NCBI RefSeq assembly: GCF_001720485.1
Contig: NZ_CP017114.1
Span: 2,666,001 to 2,730,000 of the forward strand
DNA from: Cobetia marina
GTDB lineage: Bacteria > Pseudomonadota > Gammaproteobacteria > Pseudomonadales > Halomonadaceae
DNA: 64,000 bases
Direction: 5' to 3'
Position numbers and translations under genes: made by a program. The notes beneath the pieces were generated by a model that did no database searches, was not told where the DNA came from, and saw only the letters and a list, made by a program, of their open reading frames with translations. Position 1 is the stretch's first letter. Each line of letters begins with the position of its first letter. Shown piece by piece: positions 19,501 to 28,057 of the stretch.

Positions 19501-20271
19501 TCACAACGCCTGAGTGACACGACATTGGGGGAAGGTCGAGCAACCCAGAAACTGCTGGCCCTGCTTCGGGCCAGACTTGACCACGCGAACCACCATTGCA
19601 CTGCCGCATTTCGGGCACTGACGTGTCGCCGGGGACTCATTGCGCTGCTTGAGATGCTTCACATGAGCGCGATGCGTCGCCAAGGTCGGTGCCAGGCGCC
19701 CCGTCAACAATGCCTCGTGCATGGCCTCGACCTGTGACTCGCTGAAGACGGGCGTCGCGAAAGAGCGGATATACAACACGAAGCCAGTGCCACGCGTCAC
19801 ATTGGGCGGCATCTCGGTCTTCAGGACCGCGCTACCCACGAAGATGATCACCGAATGCAGGTACTCGGAAGGCACGCCGAGCGTCGCCTCCAGCGCCTTG
19901 AGGTGCTTGTAGTTCTGGCGCAACGGGTTCTGGAAACTGAAGGAACGGCGATGAAGCTTCTGTGTCCAGCGCGCCTGCTTCTCGCTGCCGAAGATCCACC
20001 CTTTCATGTGCTTGGTTTCCAGCACGAAGCACCCATACGGCGAGAGCAGGACGTGATCGATCTGAGTGGTGCCGTCCGGCGTCTTGAGGGTGACATTGTG
20101 CACGGCACGATAGACATGCTTATCCAGACGGCGACGTGCCACCCAACGCACCAGCCACTCGCCCAGAATCCCCTTGAACCATGAAGACTTGAAGATCCCG
20201 ACAATCAGGACAAGGGGCAATATCCAGGCAAACATACTCCATACTTGCGTAATGACGGGTGTGAAATCCAT
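19501..20271 (-). CDS. NERD-domain nuclease-like protein with topoisomerase-type zinc finger
   Basis: 256 residues. One N-terminal membrane helix (about 12-27), then a NERD domain with G-E at 37-38, D72 (I-D-H-V-L-L-S) and E85-T-K87, matching the PD-(D/E)XK nuclease-fold pattern, then a C-terminal four-cysteine finger (C219, C222, C244, C250) of the topoisomerase I type. The start chosen at 20271 (M-D-F-T-P) has GGAG 9 bases upstream; a longer frame to 20337 lacks one and crosses an inverted repeat. The layout suggests a membrane-tethered DNA-binding or DNA-cleaving protein. No partner gene is adjacent. Confidence 0.85.
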   Translation of the reverse strand: MDFTPVITQVWSMFAWILPLVLIVGIFKSSWFKGILGEWLVRWVARRRLDKHVYRAVHNVTLKTPDGTTQIDHVLLSPYGCFVLETKHMKGWIFGSEKQARWTQKLHRRSFSFQNPLRQNYKHLKALEATLGVPSEYLHSVIIFVGSAVLKTEMPPNVTRGTGFVLYIRSFATPVFSESQVEAMHEALLTGRLAPTLATHRAHVKHLKQRNESPATRQCPKCGSAMVVRVVKSGPKQGQQFLGCSTFPQCRVTQAL

Positions 20272-20303
20272 TTCACGAACTCCAGATACTATTATCGTGG
20301 CCG

Positions 20304-20348
20304 AGCACCCTGTCATGCTGGCTCGCCTGGCCATCATGACAGGGTGCT
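20304..20348. terminator. 14-bp perfect inverted repeat between lipoprotein and NERD genes
   Basis: AGCACCCTGTCATG (20304-20317) and CATGACAGGGTGCT (20335-20348) flank a 17-base loop. It lies downstream of the DUF4823 gene and 33 bp upstream of the NERD start, so it is probably the terminator of the former. No T-run is present, and an operator role is possible. Confidence 0.55.
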
Positions 20349-20481
20349 GGGGAATGACATGACGATGTGATGCGCTTGCAACTGGTCATGAGGTGTAGCG
20401 CCAATGACAGACGAGAGACCGATATCTCGCAGCAAGCGCAGCCTGTCTATCAAGCCCGCTCAAGGGACTAGCGACATCGTG

Positions 20482-21021
20482 TCACTGCCTGCCGTAGAGC
20501 GAAGACACGAATTCATTGACGGGCTTCGACAGCAGATCCTGGGGCCGGTCCCCACCCAGGGTCGCCAACCCACTCTGGCCCTTCGCTATCGCGGAGGCTT
20601 CGACGGTATTGGTCGCGACGTCTATCACCTGGACCTTGACCTCGATTTGATCAGGCTTGCCGGACCATTCTGTCGCCCTGTCCTCCCAGTGCACAATAGT
20701 AGGGAATACCAGATATATAGCGCCTGCCTGCATGGCAGCGTCCCACGCCTCACTTCTTGATTGAGTGGAATTGCCATAACTCACGTTATCTGCGTACTTG
20801 AGAAAGGCGCCCTGAAGTATCTGAGCCGTGGTCATCCCAGACCCGTTATACCGCTGCGAACCATAGACGCCATCACGTGGCACCGAGACGTACAGGGGCT
20901 CGTCGGGGGCCATCGAAAAGCCGGATGTGCCGTTCGACTTCATGAGTTGGTGACTATCCGCACATGCCGCCAACAAAAACATTGCCGACAATAATGACAG
21001 CGCTCTTATCATTCTTCGCAT
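20482..21021 (-). CDS. DUF4823-family outer-membrane/periplasmic lipoprotein
   Basis: 179 residues with a type II signal peptide: basic start M-R-R-M-I-R, hydrophobic core and lipobox L-L-A-A-C with the lipidated Cys at 20. The body matches the DUF4823 pattern known in pseudomonads (P-R-D-G-V-Y-G, Y-N-G-S-G-M-T-T-A-Q, W-E-D-R-A-T-E-W-S-G, T-L-G-G-D-R-P-Q-D-L-L). The function of the family is unknown. Residue 2 of the mature protein is Ala, which does not match the Asp inner-membrane retention signal, so an outer-membrane location is likely. GGAG lies 8 bases before ATG. Confidence 0.85.
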   Translation of the reverse strand: MRRMIRALSLLSAMFLLAACADSHQLMKSNGTSGFSMAPDEPLYVSVPRDGVYGSQRYNGSGMTTAQILQGAFLKYADNVSYGNSTQSRSEAWDAAMQAGAIYLVFPTIVHWEDRATEWSGKPDQIEVKVQVIDVATNTVEASAIAKGQSGLATLGGDRPQDLLSKPVNEFVSSLYGRQ

Positions 21022-21132
21022 CTTGTCATCTCCGTCCGAGTTGGAGTTATCCAGCTATAGCTCATGTCCAACATGCGGTGATTTGGATCAGCGGGTCAAG
21101 CCAAGGCTGTCAGCCTTCAGCTCTGAGTGGTA

Positions 21133-21480
21133 TCACTCCACCTGCAACGTGACCTTGTCGCCATCAAACGCCAGCCGCCCGGCGATCGCCTGCATCTCCT
21201 CGATGGGGTGATCGTAGCTCCAGGCGATGTCGGAAAGATCCGGCAGCGAGTAATAGGTACTGTCGCCCTTGAAGGGGCAATGGGTGACGGTGTGAGAGAC
21301 CGAGAGCTTCGCCATCGCCACATCGCCGCGCGGCAGGTAGCGCCGCGGCGGATAGCCCTTCTCGCGCAATTCCAGTGCGTTGCCGGTGTCGGCGATCACG
21401 CTATCGTCGACAAGAACACGCACACGCCTGGAAAGCGGGTGCAAGGTAATACGCGGTTCAGAGTGATCAGCCATCGGCAT
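21133..21480 (-). CDS. DUF427 domain protein
   Basis: 115 residues, the full single-domain length. The DUF427 core is seen in V-L-V-D-D-S-V-I-A-D-T, Y-L-P-R-G-D-V, C-P-F-K-G-D-S-T-Y-Y-S-L and A-W-S-Y-D-H-P. The biochemical role of the family is unsettled. It starts 64 bp after the stop of egtB on the same strand and is probably co-transcribed with it. Confidence 0.88.
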   Translation of the reverse strand: MPMADHSEPRITLHPLSRRVRVLVDDSVIADTGNALELREKGYPPRRYLPRGDVAMAKLSVSHTVTHCPFKGDSTYYSLPDLSDIAWSYDHPIEEMQAIAGRLAFDGDKVTLQVE

Positions 21481-21544
21481 TCCTTTGCTGGTTGGCGGAG
21501 ATATCAGGTTATCGACACATCATGAACCGGCACGGCGGCCAGGA

Positions 21545-22858
21545 TCATCCCTCCCTGGCGAGACGGAAGCCGGAGAATGCCCAGCGCGCCTCGGGCGGAA
21601 AGAAGTTGCGATAGGTCGCGCGGATGTGGTCTGCCGGCGTGGCACAACAGCCTCCGCGCAACACCATCTGACCGGACATGAACTTGCCGTTGTACTCCCC
21701 CAGGCTGCCCGGCAGCTTGCGAAAGCCCGGATACGGACGATAGGCGCTGCCCGTCCACTCCCAGACATCGCCGAACATCTGACCCGGCATGCCGTCGGCT
21801 TTCGCGGCGGCGACTGGTTGCAGATGATCCTGATCGACGAAGTTACCCGTCAGGGGGACATCCTGAGCCACGGTCTCCCACTCGGCTTCGGTCGGTAGGC
21901 GAGCCCCCGCCCACTGCGCATAGGCATCGGCCTCGAAGAAGCTGACATGGCAGACCGGCGCGCTCAGATCCACCGGCACCAGGCCGCCCAGGGTGTAGTG
22001 ATGCCAGACGCCATCGCGTTCGACCCAATAAAGCGGCGCCCGCCAACCTTCCGCCTTGACCGTCGCCCAGCCATCCGCCAGCCAGTGCTCGGGGTTGGCA
22101 TAGCCGCCTGCCTGCATGAACGCAAGAAACTCGCCGTTGGTCACCGGTCGATCCGCCATCTGGAACGCTTCAACGAACTGACGGTGACGGCCCATCTCGT
22201 TGTCGTAGGCGAAGCCGCCTCTAGAGGCATCATGGCCGATCTCGCGAATCCCGGCAGGATAATCCAGCCAGCCCAGCGGCGGCACCTCCTGCTCAGGTGT
22301 CGGTGCCAAGCCTGGCGCCAAATCATCCCGATAGGCCGGGCACAGCGGGTTCTGCGCCAGGATGTGCTTGATATCCATCAACAGCAGCTCCTGATGCTGC
22401 TGCTCATGCGGCAGACCCAGCTCCAGACGGCGCAGAATCTCCGGCAGATGTTCCTCAGGCGGATTCTCCAGCAAGGCCTGCATGGCCTTATCGACGTGTG
22501 CGCGATAGCAATAGACATCGTCGACGGTCGGGCGCGAGATTGCGCCACGCTCGGCGCGCGGGAACGGCACGCCATGGGTCTCGTAGTAGGAGTTGAAGAG
22601 GTGATCGTAGGCGGGATCGAGCGTCTGATAGCCGGGCTGAAACGGCTTCAGGATGAAGGCCTCGAAGAACCAGCTGACATGGGCGATGTGCCACTTGGGC
22701 GGGCTGACATCCGCCATGCTCTGCACCATGTAGTCTTCCTTGTGCAGCGGCGCACAGATCGCCTCGGTAGCAGCTCGCACTCGCTGGTAGGTACGTAGCC
22801 ACGCCTTCGTCTGCTCGAGGTCGTGAGTGTCGCTCAAGGGTTGCGGTGCATATGACAT
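21545..22858 (-). CDS. egtB: EgtB-type hercynine oxygenase (ergothioneine/selenoneine-type sulfoxide synthase)
   Basis: 437 residues: an N-terminal DinB-like domain and a C-terminal formylglycine-generating-enzyme/sulfatase-type domain. The non-haem iron ligands are visible as H-E-Q-Q-H-Q-E (H151, H155) and the P-K-W-H-I-A-H block (H57/H60). The C-terminal D-V-W-E-W-T-G-S and G-F-R-L-A-R-E match the family. EgtB joins a thiol donor to trimethyl-histidine using O2. Start 22858 is chosen because AAGGACG precedes it; a longer frame adds 46 unrelated residues. The histidine methyltransferase EgtD, often adjacent, is not in this window. OvoA-like specificity cannot be excluded. Confidence 0.88.
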   Translation of the reverse strand: MSYAPQPLSDTHDLEQTKAWLRTYQRVRAATEAICAPLHKEDYMVQSMADVSPPKWHIAHVSWFFEAFILKPFQPGYQTLDPAYDHLFNSYYETHGVPFPRAERGAISRPTVDDVYCYRAHVDKAMQALLENPPEEHLPEILRRLELGLPHEQQHQELLLMDIKHILAQNPLCPAYRDDLAPGLAPTPEQEVPPLGWLDYPAGIREIGHDASRGGFAYDNEMGRHRQFVEAFQMADRPVTNGEFLAFMQAGGYANPEHWLADGWATVKAEGWRAPLYWVERDGVWHHYTLGGLVPVDLSAPVCHVSFFEADAYAQWAGARLPTEAEWETVAQDVPLTGNFVDQDHLQPVAAAKADGMPGQMFGDVWEWTGSAYRPYPGFRKLPGSLGEYNGKFMSGQMVLRGGCCATPADHIRATYRNFFPPEARWAFSGFRLAREG

Positions 22859-23002
22859 CGAGACGTCCTTTTGGGTGTTACAGATCCATTGCCGAGATAC
22901 TGATGTCGGGAGGTCGTGACCGACTTTCAAGGGGCTGCCCTGTGCAGAGAGTTGCCCTACACGCTGGCCAGTCGCGACATGCCCCTGCAGGCACACCTGC
23001 CT

Positions 23003-23998
23003 TCACTCGTATTTCTTCTGCCAGCTCTTCACGGCGATGCGCTCCTTGAGCAACTCCAGCATGTCGATCAGCACCTGCTCGGTGATCTGCTCAGTCCTCG
23101 GGTCAGTGCGCGCCCAGGCATCGAAACCACTCTCTGCCAGATGCCCCACCAGCGCCGAGAACTCCTTGGAGCGCAGGCCGACCAGCGCCTCATCGACAAG
23201 GTGACAGGCCAGATCCGACAGCGAGCTTTCCAGCCCTTTCGTCAGCTGGGTGCCCATGGGCAGGCGCGAGACACGCTGGAGCTCCGGGCTCTCGGCAAGG
23301 GTGCGACTGACCAGCCCCCGCACATAGCGCAGGGTATCGTCGCGATTGTGGGTATAGATATCCCCTGCCATGGTCTCGAGTCGCAGGCTGATCTCCTGGA
23401 TCAAGGCCTGCTTACGAGGCTCCACGACACGCTCGATCACAGAGGACGAGAGGTCATCGCTGTCGCGCAACTGCTGCTGCACGTTATCGAGCATGCGCAG
23501 GGAGATACGGTCCGTCAGCTCCTCCAGCAGGATGTCGAGATACTTGGCCGCCACTCCGTAGAGGTACCAGCGGCGAACATCGATCATGCCGAGGCGTTGC
23601 AGACGGAACAGCAGCGAGATCACACGCAACACACGCAACAGACGGAAGCCGCTCAGCGGGATACACCCCAGCACGTCATACCAGTGCATGAAGGGATAGA
23701 AGAACCAGCGGTGGTAGCGCCGCTCCGCGATAGCCACTGCCCACCCCGCCAGCACATCCAGCAGGAAGACGGCGACGAACGCCAGGTCGATGGAGAGGAA
23801 GTTGGCATGGATGTTCTGCTCATAGGCCGCATGCAACCCGGGTGTCACGGCCGCGAAGGCCGTGTTCAGCGGTGGAATCAGGAAGAGGCTGTCGAACAGC
23901 AGCAATGCCAGATTGGCGATGACGAGCACGATGATGAACAGATCCCACCACAGATGTATCCGCTCCCTGGCGGACGAGGTCGTGCGAGTGGCTGGCAT
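23003..23998 (-). CDS. Voltage-sensor-like four-helix membrane protein without evident pore
   Basis: 331 residues. Hydrophobic segments at about 18-38, 66-91, 97-115 and 119-137 look like S1-S4. The last carries arginines at three-residue spacing (R119, R122, R125, then R132, R135), and D80 sits in the second helix. No pore loop, selectivity filter or S5-S6 pair follows. Instead there is a long soluble helical region (about 142-331) rich in Glu, Arg and Leu. It might be an ion-channel relative, a voltage-sensor-only protein or a scaffold; function is not established. Start 23998 has AGGAG 5 bases upstream. Confidence 0.65.
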   Translation of the reverse strand: MPATRTTSSARERIHLWWDLFIIVLVIANLALLLFDSLFLIPPLNTAFAAVTPGLHAAYEQNIHANFLSIDLAFVAVFLLDVLAGWAVAIAERRYHRWFFYPFMHWYDVLGCIPLSGFRLLRVLRVISLLFRLQRLGMIDVRRWYLYGVAAKYLDILLEELTDRISLRMLDNVQQQLRDSDDLSSSVIERVVEPRKQALIQEISLRLETMAGDIYTHNRDDTLRYVRGLVSRTLAESPELQRVSRLPMGTQLTKGLESSLSDLACHLVDEALVGLRSKEFSALVGHLAESGFDAWARTDPRTEQITEQVLIDMLELLKERIAVKSWQKKYE

Positions 23999-24408
23999 GA
24001 CAACTCCTGACGTATTTTCGTCCTGGGGTTTCGAGCACGACACCTTGAATGCGGTGCTCCTGGGGTACGGCGCGCCTGATAGCGGGTGCACCGAGAGCAG
24101 CGGCCTGGGCCGGGCCAGCGACCAGGGCCGCCGAGAGGCGACTCACGATGCAGCGCCTGTGTGATCAGGATACTGATGGAGTCCCGTGGTGACCACGTGA
24201 GGCTTAAGGAAACAGGCGATCCACTCTTCTTGCCACTCTTCTTGCCACTTTTCGTCCCGCTTTCTCCGAAAGATGGCGTCCTGCGCTGAGCAGAATGTGT
24301 GTCCAGGACACGCGGTCAATGGCGAGAGACATGCGATGACAAGGCATGCTCCTCGCGTCAGAACGCTCTATCATCGCAAGCACACTTCGTTGCCAATGGC
24401 CTTGCGGA
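23999..24408. other. 410-bp divergent intergenic region
   Basis: Separates the voltage-sensor-like gene from a divergent LysR gene and presumably holds both promoters. It contains a short direct repeat CCACTCTTCTTG (twice, near 24222-24245). No credible small gene was found. Confidence 0.5.
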
Positions 24409-25326
24409 ATGATCACCTTCAAACAACTCGATGCAATTTACTGGGTGAGCGAACTCGGGGGCTTTGAAGCGGCCGCCAACAAGCTCCATACGACGCAGTC
24501 TGCAATATCCAAGCGGATTCAGGAGCTGGAAGAAACCTTTGGTGTGCCGCTATTTGATCGCAGCCGACGCTCGGCCCGCCTGACGGACAAGGGACTCGAG
24601 GTGCTGGCACTGGGCAAGGACCTGCTGGAGCGCCGCGATCATCTCGTCGAGCGCATCAGTGACGAGTCCGTCATCCAGAGTCAGTTTCGGATCGGCGTGA
24701 CCGAATTGACCGGCATCACCTGGTTGCCACAGTTGATCGCGCGGATTCGAGAGCGCTTTCCCCGCCTCAAGATCGAGCCCTCGATCGAGCTCAGCAGTGA
24801 GCTTTACAGCAAGCTGGAGCACGACCAACTGGACATGATCATCGTGCCCGATGTGTTTTCAGACGCGCGCTTCATCTCTCAGCCACTGAAAAGCGTGGAA
24901 AACGTCTGGATGGCAGCGCATGGCACTGTGCCGGAGGGCCGTACGCTGACCCTTCAGGAGCTGACCGAACTCACGGTGCTGTCTCAAGGAAGTCACTCGG
25001 GCACGGGGTTGATCTGCGAGCGGTGGCTGTTGCAACACGGGGCGCGAATGCGAAATACGCTGGTCAGCAATTACCTGCTGGCGCAGGTCGGCCTGACCCT
25101 GTCGGGAGCGGGTATCAGTTACCTCCCCCGTCACTGCATGCAATTTCTGGTCGACCGCAAGATGCTGCAGATCTTGCCCACCACCGAAAGCCTCCCGCTG
25201 GTGCAATACAGTGCATTCTATCGCGCCGACCGTCAGGCCGGATTGACGGCGACCATCGCGGAACTGGCTGAAAGTACCTGCAATTTCAATCAACTGTATT
25301 TTGATCGCCTGCCGACGACAGAATGA
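24409..25326 (+). CDS. LysR-type transcription regulator
   Basis: 305 residues with an N-terminal winged helix-turn-helix (F-K-Q-L-D-A-I-Y-W-V, then A-A-N-K-L-H-T-T-Q-S-A-I-S-K-R-I-Q-E-L-E) and a substrate-binding effector domain. The start at 24409 (M-I-T-F-K-Q-L-D) places the HTH in the usual position; an upstream in-frame start would add 21 non-conserved residues. It converges on the RraA/aminotransferase/carrier operon, separated by one terminator, and is a likely but unproven regulator of it. Confidence 0.9.
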   Translation: MITFKQLDAIYWVSELGGFEAAANKLHTTQSAISKRIQELEETFGVPLFDRSRRSARLTDKGLEVLALGKDLLERRDHLVERISDESVIQSQFRIGVTELTGITWLPQLIARIRERFPRLKIEPSIELSSELYSKLEHDQLDMIIVPDVFSDARFISQPLKSVENVWMAAHGTVPEGRTLTLQELTELTVLSQGSHSGTGLICERWLLQHGARMRNTLVSNYLLAQVGLTLSGAGISYLPRHCMQFLVDRKMLQILPTTESLPLVQYSAFYRADRQAGLTATIAELAESTCNFNQLYFDRLPTTE

Positions 25327-25389
25327 CGAGGGGTCGGTGTCCATGTCTGCCTGAGCACAACCGCTGCGGCATTCCTTCCGATACAGAAA

Positions 25390-25414
25390 GCCCCCGACAC
25401 GAGGTGTCGGGGGC
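25390..25414 (-). terminator. Rho-independent terminator for the carrier operon
   Basis: Perfect 11-bp stem GCCCCCGACAC / GTGTCGGGGGC with a 3-base loop. On the minus strand it is followed by CTTTCTG, on the plus strand by no T-run, so it mainly serves the minus-strand operon but may stop LysR transcripts too. Confidence 0.8.
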
Positions 25415-25509
25415 CTGGATGACAGTGAAGCCAGCCGCGTGAGAGACAAGGACACACGGATTGTCAGGAGACTGATGCTGTCAGGGCGATGAACTGACCA
25501 TCACATGCC

Positions 25510-26790
25510 TCAATCCACACTCACTGCCGGTGTGGATGATGTGGGCGGTGTGGCAGGCGTCGTGGTGGGAGAAGCGACCTTTGCCGTCGAGAGCAGGTTT
25601 TCACTCTTGGCCACCAGCAATGCACCCACCACATCACCGGAAACATTGAGTGTGGTGTGCCCCATATCCACGATGCGATAAATGCCGGCGATCAGCCCGA
25701 CCAGCTCGAACGGCAGATTCATCAATTGCAGGATCAGGGTGCCCATGACGATCCCGCCGCCGGGAATGCCCGGAGCTGCCATCGACAGGATGGTGCCGAT
25801 GAAGATCACGTTGACCATCTGCGAGAAACTCAGCGAAAGGTCATAGAAGTCTGCTGCGAACACGACCAGCACGGACAGATACGCAGCGGCCCCCATCAGG
25901 TTGATCGTCGCGCCCAGCGGCAGCATGAACGAGCACAGCCATTCCGGCACACCGAGATCACGATGGGTGACCTTCATCGTCACAGGCAATGTGGCATTGC
26001 TGCTGGTGGTCGACAGCGTCATGAGCCAGATAGGCACCATCTTGCGTATCAAGCGCGGATAGGAAATTCGCGTGAACAGTACCAGCAAAATGGAGACCAC
26101 TGCCCATATCACCAGCAGAGCGGCATAGTCCGCGAGGATGAACTTGCCGATCTGTCCAAAGATATCAATGCCGTAGTTGGCGACGGCATACGCCATCAGG
26201 GCAAAGATACCGATAGGCGACGTCGCCATGACCATGTCCAGAATACGAAATGACACCGCAGCCCCCTCATCGAACAAGGCACGCAGTCGGGCGACACGCT
26301 CTCCCAGCATGACCATGGCCACCCCGACCAGAATGGTGAAGACGATCAATTGGATCACGTTGCCACTGGCCATCGCTGCCACGGGGTTGCTGGGAATCAT
26401 CTGCAACAGGAATTGACCGATGTCCAGGCCGCTCGAGACCGCCTCTACCGGGGCACTCATCTGGACATCAAGCCCTTTGCCCGGCTGGATGATGGAGGCG
26501 ACGACCAGTCCGATGATGCCCGCGATGAGGGTCATGCCGACATACACCAGCAATGTCTTGCCGCCCACACGCTTCAGCTGCTGCACGTCCCCCATGTTGG
26601 CGATACCACCCGCCACGGAGAAGAAGATGATCGGTACGATGAGCATCTTGATGGCATTGATGAACGCGTCGCCCAGTGGCTTGATCGCCATTGAGAAATC
26701 CTGAAACAGCAAGCCGCAGCTGATACCCAGCATGAAGCCGATGAAAATACGCACGGGTAACCCCCGTGAACCTCGCAAGGTAAGTGTCAT
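25510..26790 (-). CDS. DAACS-family Na+(H+)-coupled symporter with altered substrate site
   Basis: 426 residues, the GltP/DctA/GltPh fold. The serine-rich re-entrant loop (L-S-T-T-S-S-N-A-T-L-P, about 259-269) and the second hairpin (S-M-A-A-P-G-I-P-G-G-G) are present. Two hallmark sites differ from glutamate/aspartate carriers. The N-M-D-G-T motif reads N297-L-M-G-A, losing the sodium-binding Asp. The TM8 D-M-x-R-T motif reads D-M-G-H378-T-T, losing the Arg that binds the substrate side-chain carboxylate. Substrates may therefore be neutral or otherwise unusual. It is the third gene of an operon with the aminotransferase and RraA-like genes. Confidence 0.88.
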   Translation of the reverse strand: MTLTLRGSRGLPVRIFIGFMLGISCGLLFQDFSMAIKPLGDAFINAIKMLIVPIIFFSVAGGIANMGDVQQLKRVGGKTLLVYVGMTLIAGIIGLVVASIIQPGKGLDVQMSAPVEAVSSGLDIGQFLLQMIPSNPVAAMASGNVIQLIVFTILVGVAMVMLGERVARLRALFDEGAAVSFRILDMVMATSPIGIFALMAYAVANYGIDIFGQIGKFILADYAALLVIWAVVSILLVLFTRISYPRLIRKMVPIWLMTLSTTSSNATLPVTMKVTHRDLGVPEWLCSFMLPLGATINLMGAAAYLSVLVVFAADFYDLSLSFSQMVNVIFIGTILSMAAPGIPGGGIVMGTLILQLMNLPFELVGLIAGIYRIVDMGHTTLNVSGDVVGALLVAKSENLLSTAKVASPTTTPATPPTSSTPAVSVD

Positions 26791-26851
26791 GAGAACCTCA
26801 TTATTGTCATTGTGAATTACGGGAGGTGAGTCTTGTTCGTTGCGACAAGTT

Positions 26852-28057
26852 TCACGTCAATGCCAGGCAGGCCTCGCGTAGACGCCGACAGCCTTCCTGG
26901 ATGGCCTCATCCCCGATGGCAAAGGACAGCCGGACGTAGGGTGACAAGCCATAGGCTTCACCACTGACTGCCGCAACACCGGCATCGAGCCAGTACAGCA
27001 CCACGTCACCATCACGCATGAGACGCTGGCCCCCTGGTGTCGTCTTCCCCAATAGCCCGCTGACATCGAGATAGACATAGAAGGCGCCATCGGGGGCAGT
27101 GCAATTGACGCCTGCTATCGATTGCAGGCCCTCGAGCATCAACTGACGACGCTGCGTGTAGCGTTCCGCCATGGCGCGCACAGGGGCCTGATCACCGATG
27201 AAGGCTGCAACTGCGCCGGCCTGACTGATCGAGCTGGGGCAAGTCGTGGTCTGGGAGATCAGTTTCACGATGGCCTGGATCAAGTCTCGAGGACCGGCAC
27301 CGAAGCCGATCCGCCAGCCCGTCATGGCATACCCCTTGGAGGCGCCATTGACGATCAAGGTGCGCGACTTGAGGTCTGGCGCCACATTGATCAGCGAGAG
27401 ATGGCGCGCCGGGGCGTAGACGAAATGCTCGTATATCTCGTCGGAGATGATGCCGACATGAGGATAATCACGCAGCACCTGAGCGAGCGCGAGCAGCTCC
27501 GATTCAGAGTACACGGCACCGGTCGGGTTGGACGGCGTATTGAGCACCAACCAGCGTGTCTTGTCGGTGATCGCCTCGATCAGCGCCTGAGGTGTCAACT
27601 TGAAGCCACAGGAGGCGTCGCAAGTGACGACACGCGGCACTCCCTCATTGAGCAACGCGATATCGGGATAGGACACCCAATACGGCGCTGGCACGATGAC
27701 CTCATCGCCAGGATTCAGCGTCGCTGCCATCACGTGATAGAGGATGTGCTTGCCGCCGGCCCCCACGACAATCTCGTCGAAGTGATACTCCAATGCATTG
27801 TCCCGAGCGAGCTTCTCGACAATCGCCTGACGCAATGCAGGGGTTCCCTCTGACGGCGTGTAATGCGTATCGCCCTGCCTCAGCGCGGTGACAGCGGCAT
27901 CGATGATGTGGGCCGGCGTGTCGAAGTCAGGCTCACCGATGGTGAAGTTGATGATGTCCTTGCCCTCGGCACGCAGCGCTGCCACGCGATCATTGGCCTG
28001 GACACTGGGGGAAGGTTGAATGCGCTTGAGGCGGTCGGCCAACAGGATCGCTGTCAT
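26852..28057 (-). CDS. Class I (I-gamma) PLP aminotransferase, AspC/AatA-like
   Basis: 401 residues. Visible are G-E-P-D-F-D-T-P (41-48), Y-T-P-S-E-G-T-P-A-L-R (66-76), N-P-T-G (177-180), the D-E-I-Y segment (206-209), the Schiff-base K241 in N-G-A-S-K-G-Y-A-M-T-G-W-R, and the C-terminal R-L-S-F-A with the alpha-carboxylate Arg. The I-gamma group includes aspartate and prephenate aminotransferases. Here the gene overlaps the aldolase-like gene by 4 bp and precedes a carrier, so a catabolic transamination feeding a 2-oxo acid to the aldolase is more likely than central aspartate metabolism. Confidence 0.88.
   Translation of the reverse strand: MTAILLADRLKRIQPSPSVQANDRVAALRAEGKDIINFTIGEPDFDTPAHIIDAAVTALRQGDTHYTPSEGTPALRQAIVEKLARDNALEYHFDEIVVGAGGKHILYHVMAATLNPGDEVIVPAPYWVSYPDIALLNEGVPRVVTCDASCGFKLTPQALIEAITDKTRWLVLNTPSNPTGAVYSESELLALAQVLRDYPHVGIISDEIYEHFVYAPARHLSLINVAPDLKSRTLIVNGASKGYAMTGWRIGFGAGPRDLIQAIVKLISQTTTCPSSISQAGAVAAFIGDQAPVRAMAERYTQRRQLMLEGLQSIAGVNCTAPDGAFYVYLDVSGLLGKTTPGGQRLMRDGDVVLYWLDAGVAAVSGEAYGLSPYVRLSFAIGDEAIQEGCRRLREACLALT

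Noticed and set aside
22916..24010. 364-codon open frame on the plus strand
   Set aside because: Antisense to the voltage-sensor-like gene, rich in His/Gln/Arg as expected of a GC-rich antisense frame, with no ribosome binding site.
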